Below are positions 13,891 to 19,848 of a stretch of DNA of 19,848 bases, piece by piece (the stretch's first letter is position 1; every line of letters begins with the position of its first letter). Below the pieces are notes generated by a model that saw only the letters and a list, made by a program, of their open reading frames with translations, was not told the DNA's origin and made no database searches. The translations under genes and the position numbers were made by a program. The stretch covers positions 1 through 19,848 of the forward strand of contig CACXFD010000148.1 of NCBI GenBank assembly GCA_902766845.1, written 5' to 3'. Source of the stretch: an uncultured Lachnospiraceae bacterium (GTDB lineage: Bacteria; Bacillota; Clostridia; Lachnospirales; Lachnospiraceae).

Positions 13891-15852
13891 ATGGATTCGG
13901 TTCGTTATCTCAATCAGCTCGCGGCCAGATTTCCGACGATCAGCGAAGCGGCCACCGAGGTCATCAACCTCTCCTCGATCCTGAACCTGCCCAAGGGCAC
14001 CGAGCACTTCATCTCCGACCTGCACGGGGAATACGAGCAGGTGCTGCACATCCTGAAGAACGGCTCGGGCACCATCCGTCAGAAGATCGAGGATGAATTC
14101 CGCTCGTCCATGTCGGAAAGGGAGCGCCGTGCCCTGGCCACCCTGATCTACTATCCGGAAGAGAAGCTGGACCAGATCGAGGCGGAGAGCCGCGACGACC
14201 TGTCGGATTTCTACCGGCTGACCATCCACCGGCTGATCCGCGTCGCGCGCGTCGCGTCGTCCAAATACACGCGCTCCAAGGTCCGCAAGGCCCTGCCGGC
14301 CGAATTCGCCTACGTCATGGACGAACTGCTGCACGAGCGCGAAGGCGTCCATGACAAGGAAGCCTATTACAACGAGATCATCCAGGCCATCATCGACACC
14401 GGCCAGGCGAGGCCGTTCATCATCGCGTTCTGCCGTCTGATCCCGCGCCTGATCGTGGACCACCTGCACGTGATCGGGGACATCTTCGACCGCGGGCCGG
14501 GCGCCCACATCCTGATGGAAAAACTGATGGAATACCCGAAGATCGACATCGAATGGGGCAACCACGACGTCGTCTGGATGGGCGCGGCCTCGGGCCACCT
14601 GGCCTGCATCGCGAACGTGATCCGGCTCTCCGCACGGTACGGGAACCTGGACACGCTCGAAGACGGCTACGGCATCAACCTGATCCCGCTCGCGAAATTC
14701 GCGATCGAGACCTACCGGGACGACCCGTGCACCTGCTTTGACGTGCATTACCGCGAGAACAGCTACGACGTGCAGGACCTCGAGATGGACCGGCGCATCC
14801 ACAAGGCCATCGCGGTCATCCAGTTCAAGCTGGAGGGCCAGCTGATCCTGCGCCGTCCCGAGTTCGAGATGCAGCAGCGCCTGCTGCTCGACAAGATCGA
14901 CTACGAGAACTGGACCGTCACGATCGACGGGCAGGCCTACCCGCTCGAAGACCAGTATTTCCCGACCATCGATCCCGAGCATCCGTACATGCTCTCGCGC
15001 GAGGAAGCGGCCGTCATGTCACGCCTGAAGACCGCGTTCATGAACAACGAGAAGCTCCAGAAGCACATCCGCTTCCTGTTCAGCCACGGGAGCCTGTACC
15101 TGAATTACAATTCCAACCTGCTCTTCCACGGCTGCATCCCGCTGAACGAGGACGGTTCCTTCCGGGAGGCCGTCATCGCCGGCCGCGCCTGCAGCGGACG
15201 GGCCCTCTATGACATCCTCGAGCTCTACGCCCGCAAGGCCTATCTCGGCGAGAGCGGCACGGAGCGCGATTACGGCCAGGACATCCTGTGGTACCTGTGG
15301 TCCAGCGAATGCTCGCCGCTCTTCGGCAAGGAAAAGATGGCCACGTTCGAACGCTATCTGGTCTCCGACCCCAAGGTGCAGGCCGAGCGCAAGAATTACT
15401 ATTACAGCCTGATCGAGCGGGACGACATCGTGGACAGCATCTTTGCCGACTTCGGCCTGGACCCGAAAACGTCCCACATCATCAACGGCCACATGCCGGT
15501 CAACCTCAAAAAAGGCGAGAGCCCGATCCGCTGCCACGGCCGTGTCCTCGTGATCGACGGCGGCTTCTCCAAGCCCTACCAGTCCACGACCCAGCACGCC
15601 GGCTATACGCTGATCTTCAATTCCTGGGGCCTGAAGCTGATGTCCCATGAGCCGATCGTGGACGCCGAGACCGTGATCCGCGAGGAGAGCGACATCCACT
15701 CCGAGGGCACCTGGATCGAACGCCACAACATCCGCATCGCGGTCGCGGACACCGATATCGGCCGCGTCCTCAAGAACCAGATCCGGGATCTGATGGAGCT
15801 GCTCACGGCCTACCGTGAAGGCCTGATCCGGGAAAGTGAAAAGCGGCGCTGA
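13891..15852 (+). CDS. fbp: Fructose-1,6-bisphosphatase, class III
   Basis: Hydrolyses fructose-1,6-bisphosphate to fructose-6-phosphate, the committed gluconeogenic step. At 653 residues it fits the Bacillota-type class III enzymes, which are unrelated to class I FBPase and have a metallophosphoesterase core. Seen are the N-terminal NLPKGTEHFISDLHGEYEQV with Asp43, His45 and Glu47, VIGDIFDRGPG near 190-202, and WGNHDVVWMGA near 222, the three metal-binding motifs. LFSHGSLYLNYN, INGHMPVNLKKGESPI and VIDGGFSKPYQSTTQHAGYT near 480-570 follow. GGGAGG lies 5 bases before the ATG. It is a single-gene unit with a hairpin overlapping its stop codon, convergent with the DUF6054-like gene. Confidence 0.98.
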   Translation: MDSVRYLNQLAARFPTISEAATEVINLSSILNLPKGTEHFISDLHGEYEQVLHILKNGSGTIRQKIEDEFRSSMSERERRALATLIYYPEEKLDQIEAESRDDLSDFYRLTIHRLIRVARVASSKYTRSKVRKALPAEFAYVMDELLHEREGVHDKEAYYNEIIQAIIDTGQARPFIIAFCRLIPRLIVDHLHVIGDIFDRGPGAHILMEKLMEYPKIDIEWGNHDVVWMGAASGHLACIANVIRLSARYGNLDTLEDGYGINLIPLAKFAIETYRDDPCTCFDVHYRENSYDVQDLEMDRRIHKAIAVIQFKLEGQLILRRPEFEMQQRLLLDKIDYENWTVTIDGQAYPLEDQYFPTIDPEHPYMLSREEAAVMSRLKTAFMNNEKLQKHIRFLFSHGSLYLNYNSNLLFHGCIPLNEDGSFREAVIAGRACSGRALYDILELYARKAYLGESGTERDYGQDILWYLWSSECSPLFGKEKMATFERYLVSDPKVQAERKNYYYSLIERDDIVDSIFADFGLDPKTSHIINGHMPVNLKKGESPIRCHGRVLVIDGGFSKPYQSTTQHAGYTLIFNSWGLKLMSHEPIVDAETVIREESDIHSEGTWIERHNIRIAVADTDIGRVLKNQIRDLMELLTAYREGLIRESEKRR

Positions 15853-15867
15853 AGGGACGCTTTTTTC
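15839..15867 (+). terminator. Terminator overlapping the fbp stop codon
   Basis: AAAAGCG pairs with CGCTTTT around a 12-base loop that contains the fbp TGA, followed by more T. The stem is only 7 bp, so efficiency may be modest; the converging gene ends 8 bases further on. Confidence 0.55.
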
Positions 15868-15874
15868 AACCGTG

Positions 15875-16201
15875 TCACAGGATCTCGCGCAGTTTGTCGA
15901 GGAACGCTTCCTCGCCCAGCGTGTTGATCTTGAAGAACATGGCCTGGCTGCCGCCCGCGGTGATCGCGGTGAGCCAGACCGGGCCGTCTCCCCTCTGCAG
16001 CATCGTCACGTTCAGGCTCACGCGGTTGCCGCCCGCGTAGCTGAACCGTTCAAACACGCGCACGCTGCAGCGCACGTCACCGTCCCGGTAATCGCTCACG
16101 TCCTCCAGCGAAGCGGACATGCTTCCGTGCAGGATCCCCTCTTCGATCCGCAAGGCCAGCTGATCGATATCTTCCTGGACCATCCGAACGAGTTTTGCCA
16201 T
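15875..16201 (-). CDS. Conserved clostridial protein, DUF6054-like
   Basis: A soluble protein of 108 residues, function unknown. The sequence around GILHGSMSASLEDVSDYRDG (23-42), the following VRCSVRVFERFSY, and the C-terminal TAGGSQAMFFKINTLGEEAF closely follow my memory of the DUF6054 family from Lachnospiraceae. The fold appears to be a mixed alpha/beta single domain. The start MAKLVRMV is chosen because GGAAAGGAG lies 6 bases before it. A longer in-frame reading (to 16375) is rejected because its ATG falls inside the -35 box of the promoter at 16347-16375. It is transcribed alone, with an unusual leader of about 140 nt containing two 33-bp repeats and a strong hairpin just before the ribosome site. 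Confidence 0.78.
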   Translation of the reverse strand: MAKLVRMVQEDIDQLALRIEEGILHGSMSASLEDVSDYRDGDVRCSVRVFERFSYAGGNRVSLNVTMLQRGDGPVWLTAITAGGSQAMFFKINTLGEEAFLDKLREIL

Positions 16202-16340
16202 ATGATTCTCCTTTCCCGGACTGCGGCGCGGCGCCTTGTCGGCGCGCCGCATTTTACGTGCCGCTTCCGCGCCGGTCTCCGCCCGGCTTCCTGATGCTTC
16301 CGCGCCGGTCTCCGCCCGGCTTCCTGATGTTTCCTGCTGT
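16202..16340 (-). promoter_or_regulatory. Repeat- and hairpin-bearing 5' leader of the DUF6054-like gene
   Basis: The predicted transcript leader holds two 33-base repeats and then a stem TGCGGCGCG/CGCGCCGCA (16222-16251) that ends 7 bases before the GGAAAGGAG ribosome site. Seven GGA triplets recur at regular spacing through the repeats on the - strand. Each repeat can form GCCGG/CCGGC with loop GCGGAGA. No known riboswitch is recognised. Confidence 0.5.
16263..16328. repeat. Perfect 33-bp tandem duplication
   Basis: Copies 16263-16295 and 16296-16328 are identical. The length is a multiple of three, and the - strand stays open in the frame of the downstream gene, where the unit reads SGSRAETGAEA, but this part is upstream of the accepted start. 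Confidence 0.92.
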
Positions 16341-16346
16341 ACGGAT

Positions 16347-16375
16347 ATCATATCGCGTGCGCGGCATACCTTCAA
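16347..16375 (-). promoter_or_regulatory. Sigma-A-type promoter of the DUF6054-like gene
   Basis: On the - strand TTGAAG (16370-16375), a 17-base spacer and TATGAT (16347-16352). It puts the transcript start near 16340, right at the beginning of the repeats. Confidence 0.72.
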
Positions 16376-16533
16376 GGCCCGCCGCGGCGGACCGGACGCG
16401 CCTATTTCCGCGCCAAATGCGAATTACCGCTCCCGCGGTCTCGCGCAGCAGTCTTTCGGAAGCCTCCGCGGTCTCCCGCGGGTTTCCGCACGCCCCCGCA
16501 AGTTTCCGCACGCCCCCTGCTGTCTTTCGCAAT
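16376..16533. repeat. Gene-free low-complexity stretch with GTTTCCGCACGCCCCC direct repeats
   Basis: Between the DUF6054 promoter and the efp terminator no credible gene is seen. The 16-base sequence occurs at 16482-16497 and 16502-16517. Shorter echoes (CTTTCGGAAGC, CTTTCGCAATG, TCTCGCGCAG, TCTCCCGCGG) suggest a decayed repeat array. The - strand frame gives recurring RETAEAS, RETAGAV and RKTAGGV peptides, but no start or ribosome site supports it. Confidence 0.5.
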
Positions 16534-16567
16534 GGAAAAGGGCATGCCCTGCGGCATGCCCTTTTCC
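16534..16567 (-). terminator. Terminator of efp
   Basis: A perfect 15-bp stem (GGAAAAGGGCATGCC / GGCATGCCCTTTTCC) with a four-base loop lies about 50 bases after the efp stop. It is symmetric, with four T within the descending arm in either direction. Confidence 0.8.
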
Positions 16568-16617
16568 GTTCATATGGATGGTCCGCGCCCTCCGGAGAGC
16601 GCGTTCCTTTCCGGCGC

Positions 16618-17184
16618 TTACGCGCGGGACAGGTATTCTCCGGTACGCGTATCGATCTTGATTTTGTCCCCGATCTCGACGAACAGCGGGACATAGACCT
16701 GCGCTCCGGTCTCCACGGTGGCGGGCTTGTTGGCGCCGGTCGCGGTATCTCCCTTGAAGCCGGGCTCGGTGTCCGTGATCTCCAGCTCCACGAACAGCGG
16801 GGGCTCGAGAGCGAAGACGTCTCCCTTGTAGGAGCAGATCTTCACCATCTCATTTTCCTTCACGAACTTCAGCGTATCCCCGACCTTCTCCTCATTCAGA
16901 GCGATCTGGTCGAACGTCTCGGTATCCATGAAGTAATAGGTGTCGCCGTCGTTGTACAGATACTGCATATCCTTGCGGTCGATGCGGGCCGCTTCACATT
17001 TCTCCGTGGGGCGGAAGGTCTTTTCCACGACACCGCCGTTCACGATATTCTTCAGTTTGGTACGCACGAACGCCGCGCCCTTGCCGGGTTTTACGTGCTG
17101 GAATTCGATGATCTGATAGACCTGGTTCTCATACTCGATGGTGATACCGTTTCTGAAATCACCGGCGGAGATCATATCTGCCAT
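16618..17184 (-). CDS. efp: Translation elongation factor P
   Basis: EF-P binds between the P and E sites and rescues ribosomes stalled at proline runs. The 188 residues contain the KOW-like N-terminal domain, two OB domains and the EF-P signature near the C-terminus. KPGKGAAF holds Lys35 at the tip of domain I, the residue modified in many bacteria; I see no modification gene here. Other landmarks are EKTFRPTEKCEAARIDRKDMQYLYND and GFKGDTATGANKPATVETGA. The start MADMISAGDF has AAAAGG and AGGAGG upstream; Met4 is an alternative start that overlaps the stop of a short upstream ORF (17172-17219). It has its own promoter and terminator, so it is a single-gene unit. Confidence 0.98.
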   Translation of the reverse strand: MADMISAGDFRNGITIEYENQVYQIIEFQHVKPGKGAAFVRTKLKNIVNGGVVEKTFRPTEKCEAARIDRKDMQYLYNDGDTYYFMDTETFDQIALNEEKVGDTLKFVKENEMVKICSYKGDVFALEPPLFVELEITDTEPGFKGDTATGANKPATVETGAQVYVPLFVEIGDKIKIDTRTGEYLSRA

Positions 17185-17219
17185 AGTGTCCTTTTCCTCC
17201 TCAGGATCTTACGTGCCAT
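17172..17219 (-). CDS. Possible 15-residue basic leader peptide upstream of and overlapping efp
   Basis: Within the efp leader an ATG preceded at 10 bases by AGGAG opens a 15-residue ORF, MARKILRRKRTLWQI, whose TGA overlaps the ATG of efp codon 4 as ATGA. The efp ribosome site lies inside it. It contains seven Lys/Arg residues and no proline, so it is not an obvious EF-P-dependent stall peptide. Whether it is translated is unknown; it may be a chance ORF. Confidence 0.3.
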   Translation of the reverse strand: MARKILRRKRTLWQI

Positions 17220-17247
17220 GTTCCGGCCGCTCCTACTGTACCGGAAT

Positions 17248-17276
17248 ATTTTACATGATATGTGTTTCTTTTTCAA
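17248..17276 (-). promoter_or_regulatory. Sigma-A-type promoter of efp
   Basis: On the - strand TTGAAA (17271-17276), a 17-base spacer and TAAAAT (17248-17253), in an A/T-rich island. The leader is about 55 bases long. Confidence 0.78.
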
Positions 17277-17376
17277 GCCTTTTCCGACGCATCCGCGTAC
17301 TTTTCAGCCGAAAAGGCGGCCGTTCGGAGCTGACCGGGCCGCTTCCCGCGCCGGCGCCGGCTCTCCCCGGCCCGCG

Positions 17377-17889
17377 TCACTGTCCCCGCTTTTTCAGCGA
17401 ACGGTGATACAGGGCAAGGACGGGCCGCTCCAGCAGGCGCTTGAGAACGATCTGGATCTCCTCTTTCGGATGGATCCGCGGGACCAGGATGGTCCGGATC
17501 CCGGCGCGCTTCGCGCCCCACACGTCCGTAAACAGCTGGTCCCCGACCAGCAGCGCCTGCTCCGGCGATACGCCGAGCAGCTGCAGGGCCTTCCGGTATC
17601 CGGACGCGGCCGGCTTGTGCGCGTTCGGCAGGAACGGGCTGTCCACCGCGTCCGCGAACGGCTTCACGCGCGGCGTCTGGTTATTGGACACCAAGCAGGT
17701 CACATAGCCGATGCCGCGCAGCCGTACAAACAGCGCCTGCGCCTCAGGCGTGGCGGGCGCCCCGTGCGGGACCAGCGTGTTGTCGATATCGAACAGCACG
17801 GCCCGTTTTCCCTGCGCATAGTATCCTTCGTAATCGATCGCGTAGGCCGAAGGGGCTTCCTCGTCCGGCCACAGATTCCGGATCCCCAT
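17377..17889 (-). CDS. YqeG-family HAD-type phosphatase (HAD IIIA)
   Basis: A 170-residue phosphatase of the haloacid dehalogenase superfamily. The catalytic DIDNT is at 34-38 (nucleophile Asp34, acid/base Asp36), the Ser of motif II is in VSNN at 67-70, Lys92 in AHKPA gives motif III, and GDQLFTD at 116-122 gives motif IV. The lack of a large cap domain fits YqeG, whose in vivo substrate is uncertain; a phosphatidylglycerophosphate phosphatase role is known for related eukaryotic proteins. The ATG lies 3 bases after the nrdR stop with no strong ribosome site, so translation probably depends on nrdR coupling. Between its stop and the efp promoter, about 100 bases hold a 12-bp palindrome GCCGGCGCCGGC (17350-17361) and no clear terminator. 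Confidence 0.9.
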   Translation of the reverse strand: MGIRNLWPDEEAPSAYAIDYEGYYAQGKRAVLFDIDNTLVPHGAPATPEAQALFVRLRGIGYVTCLVSNNQTPRVKPFADAVDSPFLPNAHKPAASGYRKALQLLGVSPEQALLVGDQLFTDVWGAKRAGIRTILVPRIHPKEEIQIVLKRLLERPVLALYHRSLKKRGQ

Positions 17890-17892
17890 GGC

Positions 17893-18345
17893 TTACTTTT
17901 TATAGATCTTTTCGAGCTCGGACAGGAAGATGTTGACGTCCTTGAACTCGCGGTAGACCGACGCGAAGCGCACGTAGGCGACCTCATCCAGGTCACGGAG
18001 CTTGTCCATGACCAGTTCGCCGATCTCCGAGCTTTCGATCTCTTTCTTTTCGCGGTTGAAGATCACGGTCTCGACTTCGTCGATCATCGCGTTGATCTGG
18101 TTGATGGACACCTGGCGCTTATGGCAGGCCGACAGCACGCCGTGCTCGATCTTGGTCCGGTCATAGGGCACGCGCGTCCGGTCCTTTTTGATGACCATCA
18201 GCGGGATGCTCTCGACCTTCTCATACGTCGTGAAACGGCGTCCGCAGCTCTCGCACTGGCGCCGGCGCCGGATCGCGTTGTTCTCATCCGCCGGGCGCGA
18301 GTCGATGACCTTGGTATCCTCCGCGTTGCAGTACGGACACTTCAT
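17893..18345 (-). CDS. nrdR: Transcriptional repressor NrdR
   Basis: Zinc- and ATP/dATP-binding repressor of ribonucleotide reductase genes. The 150 residues are the usual length. The N-terminal zinc ribbon has C3, C6, C31 and C34 (MKCPYC and QCESCGRRF), with the basic segment IRRRRQ between. The ATP-cone spans about 46-136, and the closing VAYVRFASVYREFKD is characteristic. The start MKCPYC is chosen because AAGGAGG lies 8 bases before it; an in-frame ATG at 18420 lies inside the promoter and is rejected. No ribonucleotide reductase gene is in the window. It heads a two-gene unit with the YqeG-type phosphatase. Confidence 0.97.
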   Translation of the reverse strand: MKCPYCNAEDTKVIDSRPADENNAIRRRRQCESCGRRFTTYEKVESIPLMVIKKDRTRVPYDRTKIEHGVLSACHKRQVSINQINAMIDEVETVIFNREKKEIESSEIGELVMDKLRDLDEVAYVRFASVYREFKDVNIFLSELEKIYKK

Positions 18346-18409
18346 GAAAGAGTCCTCCTTTGTGCGGCGCCGCCTTCCGCAGGGCGCGGTGCGGCCTGCC
18401 GCCGGTTCC

Positions 18410-18439
18410 ATTATACACAACGAGCACTGTTATCGTCAA
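18410..18439 (-). promoter_or_regulatory. Sigma-A-type promoter of nrdR
   Basis: On the - strand TTGACG (18434-18439), an 18-base spacer and a perfect TATAAT (18410-18415). The leader of about 60 bases is GC-rich. Confidence 0.85.
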
Positions 18440-18454
18440 CTTAAATCCGTGAAC

Positions 18455-18476
18455 AAAGGCTGTATTTTGTGCCTTT
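18455..18476 (-). terminator. Weak terminator candidate behind prfC
   Basis: AAAGGC and GCCTTT arms with a 10-base loop and a following GTT on the - strand lie about 60 bases after the prfC stop. The six-pair stem and poor T run make this tentative. Confidence 0.35.
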
Positions 18477-18535
18477 CCGGCCGGTCCGGCCGGGTCAGCT
18501 CCCTGCAGCGGGCCGGGCCGGACCGCCCCGCCGCC

Positions 18536-19848
18536 TCACCAGCGCCCGAATTCCGTCAGCACCAGGCCGGGATTCCGCTCCTCGACCATGCCCACGCTCC
18601 AGCTGTTCACGAACAGGAGCAGCGGGTCGCCCTTGAGGTCCAGGATCCGCTTCATGTCCGACGTACCCACGATGTTCTCGATGTCCGCCGTACTCGACGG
18701 ATCGATCCACCGGATGTATTCATACGGGAGCTTGTCCAGCGCGACTTCGACGTTGTATTCGCTCTTCAGCCGGTACAGCAGCACGTCGAACTGCAGCTCG
18801 CCGACCACGCCGACCAGGATCTCTTCCATCCCGGTCTGATATTCCTGGAAGATCTGGATCGCGCCTTCCTGCGCGATCTGCGTGATCCCCTTGACGAACT
18901 GCTTGCGCTTCATCGTATCGGCCTGGCGCACGCGCGCGAAATGCTCGGGCGCGAATGTCGGGATCCCTTCGAACGCGTACTTCTTATCCGACAGGCAGAT
19001 CGTGTCCCCGATCGAAAAGATGCCCGGGTCGAACACGCCGATGATATCGCCCGCGTAGGCCTCGTCCACGATGTGGCGCTCCTGCGCCATCATCTGCTGC
19101 GGCTGCGCGAGGCGGACCTTCTTCCCGCCCTGCACATGCCAGACCTCCATGCCGGCCTCGAACTTTCCGGAGCAGATCCGCATGAACGCGATGCGGTCAC
19201 GGTGGGCCTTGTTCATGTTCGCCTGGATCTTGAAGACGAAGGCGGAGAACGGCTCCGCGGCCGGATCTACCACGCCCTGGTCGCTCGTGCGCGGCAGCGG
19301 CGGCAGCGTCATCTCGAGGAAATGCGACAGGAACGTCTCGACGCCGAAATTCGTCAGCGCGGAGCCGAAGAACACCGGGGAGAGCTTTCCGTCCCGCACC
19401 ATGTCCAGATCGAATTCCTGCCCCGCGCCGTCCAGCAGCTCGATGTCGTCCATCAGGCGCCCGTACGCGATCTCGCCGACCGCCTCGCGCGTGGCCGGAT
19501 CGTCGATCGGCAGGACCTTCGATTCGATCTCGTGCTGGCCGCGGTCCGCGGCCGTGAACGTCGTGATCGCGCGCTGCTCCCGGTCATAGACGCCCTGAAA
19601 GCTCTTGCCCGAGCCGATGGGCCAGTTGATCGGGCAGGTCTCGATGCCGAGCACCTCTTCGATCTCACTCATCAGCTCCAGCGGCTCGTTGGCCTCGCGG
19701 TCCATCTTGTTGATGAACGTGAAGACCGGGATGTGCCGCAGCATGCAGACCTTGAACAGCTTGATGGTCTGCGGCTCCACGCCCTTGGATCCGTCGATCA
19801 CCATGACCGCGGAATCCGCGGCCATCAGCGTACGGTAGGTGTCCTCCG
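18536..19848 (-). CDS. prfC: Peptide chain release factor 3 (N-terminus beyond the right edge)
   Basis: RF3 is the GTPase that recycles RF1/RF2 after peptide release. The frame is open to the window end; the first visible residues EDTYRTLMAADSAVMVIDG are the stretch just after the G3 motif of RF3, so about 90 residues are missing. The G4 motif NKMD lies in FTFINKMDREANEPLE, followed by ETCPINWPIGSGKSFQGVYD, which separates RF3 from EF-G. The C-terminal part holds YRLKSEYNVEVALDKLPYEY and ends in GLVLTEFGRW, complete. An apparent ATG at 19825 is internal. No operon partner is seen; nrdR behind it has its own promoter. Confidence 0.97.
   Translation of the reverse strand, partial: EDTYRTLMAADSAVMVIDGSKGVEPQTIKLFKVCMLRHIPVFTFINKMDREANEPLELMSEIEEVLGIETCPINWPIGSGKSFQGVYDREQRAITTFTAADRGQHEIESKVLPIDDPATREAVGEIAYGRLMDDIELLDGAGQEFDLDMVRDGKLSPVFFGSALTNFGVETFLSHFLEMTLPPLPRTSDQGVVDPAAEPFSAFVFKIQANMNKAHRDRIAFMRICSGKFEAGMEVWHVQGGKKVRLAQPQQMMAQERHIVDEAYAGDIIGVFDPGIFSIGDTICLSDKKYAFEGIPTFAPEHFARVRQADTMKRKQFVKGITQIAQEGAIQIFQEYQTGMEEILVGVVGELQFDVLLYRLKSEYNVEVALDKLPYEYIRWIDPSSTADIENIVGTSDMKRILDLKGDPLLLFVNSWSVGMVEERNPGLVLTEFGRW

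Noticed and set aside
13813..15726. Long - strand ORFs opposite fbp
   Set aside because: Fbp on the + strand is unambiguous, and the antisense frames show no family features or ribosome sites.
16202..16375. 58-residue N-terminal extension of the DUF6054-like protein including the SGSRAETGAEA repeats
   Set aside because: Its ATG is inside the promoter -35 box, the extension does not fit the family, and the later start has a strong ribosome site.
16195..18444. 749-codon ORF on the + strand opposite DUF6054-like, efp, yqeG and nrdR
   Set aside because: It crosses several well-supported genes and their promoters; composition is that of an antisense shadow.
18400..18480. NrdR boxes at the nrdR promoter
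   Set aside because: Segments such as GCACAAAATACAGC only partly resemble the NrdR-box consensus, and no properly spaced pair was found.
1..19848. CRISPR array, mobile element or prophage
   Set aside because: No spaced direct-repeat array of the right unit length, no transposase or integrase, and no phage structural gene was found; the repeats present are short, degenerate or two-copy.

Overview
This looks like chromosomal housekeeping DNA from a GC-rich member of the Clostridia, most likely Lachnospiraceae or a close relative. The evidence is a class III fructose-1,6-bisphosphatase, an XpaC/TelA pair, a YqeG-type HAD phosphatase next to nrdR, DegV, two small families I know from this group (DUF5721-like and DUF6054-like), strong AGGAGG-type ribosome binding sites and sigma-A-type promoters. 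No transposase, integrase, phage gene, CRISPR array, tRNA or rRNA was seen. The leftmost gene is visibly less GC-rich than the rest.

Layout. (1) 1-1548 (+): the 3' part of a gene that joins a LacI-type ligand-binding lobe to a complete ABC-type solute-binding domain. It is separated by a bidirectional terminator from (2) 1722-5712 (-), a nucleoside and deoxyribose salvage operon in transcription order: DegV-family protein, deoB, an unannotated 59-codon small ORF, cdd, pdp. The last four are chained by ATGA start/stop overlaps, and a consensus promoter lies ahead of the DegV gene. (3) 5859-8442 (-): xpaC and telA, preceded by a leader of about 130 nt containing four short perfect hairpins. (4) 8703-11199 (+), divergent from xpaC: a DUF5721-like gene and htpG, ending in a degenerate tandem repeat and a shared terminator. 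(5) 11330-13639 (-): argS followed by a membrane-anchored LiaF-like protein; a 15-bp palindrome sits on the argS promoter. (6) 13891-15852 (+): fbp. (7) 15875-18345 (-): three independently promoted units, namely a DUF6054-like gene, efp, and nrdR-yqeG. (8) 18536 to the right edge (-): prfC, cut by the window end.

How the genes work together. Cdd deaminates (deoxy)cytidine, Pdp releases (deoxy)ribose-1-phosphate, and DeoB converts it to the 5-phosphate for central metabolism; Fbp is the gluconeogenic step. ArgS, EF-P and RF3 serve translation. HtpG, TelA/XpaC and the LiaF-like protein suggest stress or envelope functions, and NrdR would control ribonucleotide reductase genes elsewhere.

The least explained parts are the regulator/solute-binding fusion, the coupled small ORF, a 15-codon basic upstream ORF overlapping the efp start, and two structured or repetitive 5' leaders (xpaC and the DUF6054-like gene). 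None of these can be called a new system from sequence alone.
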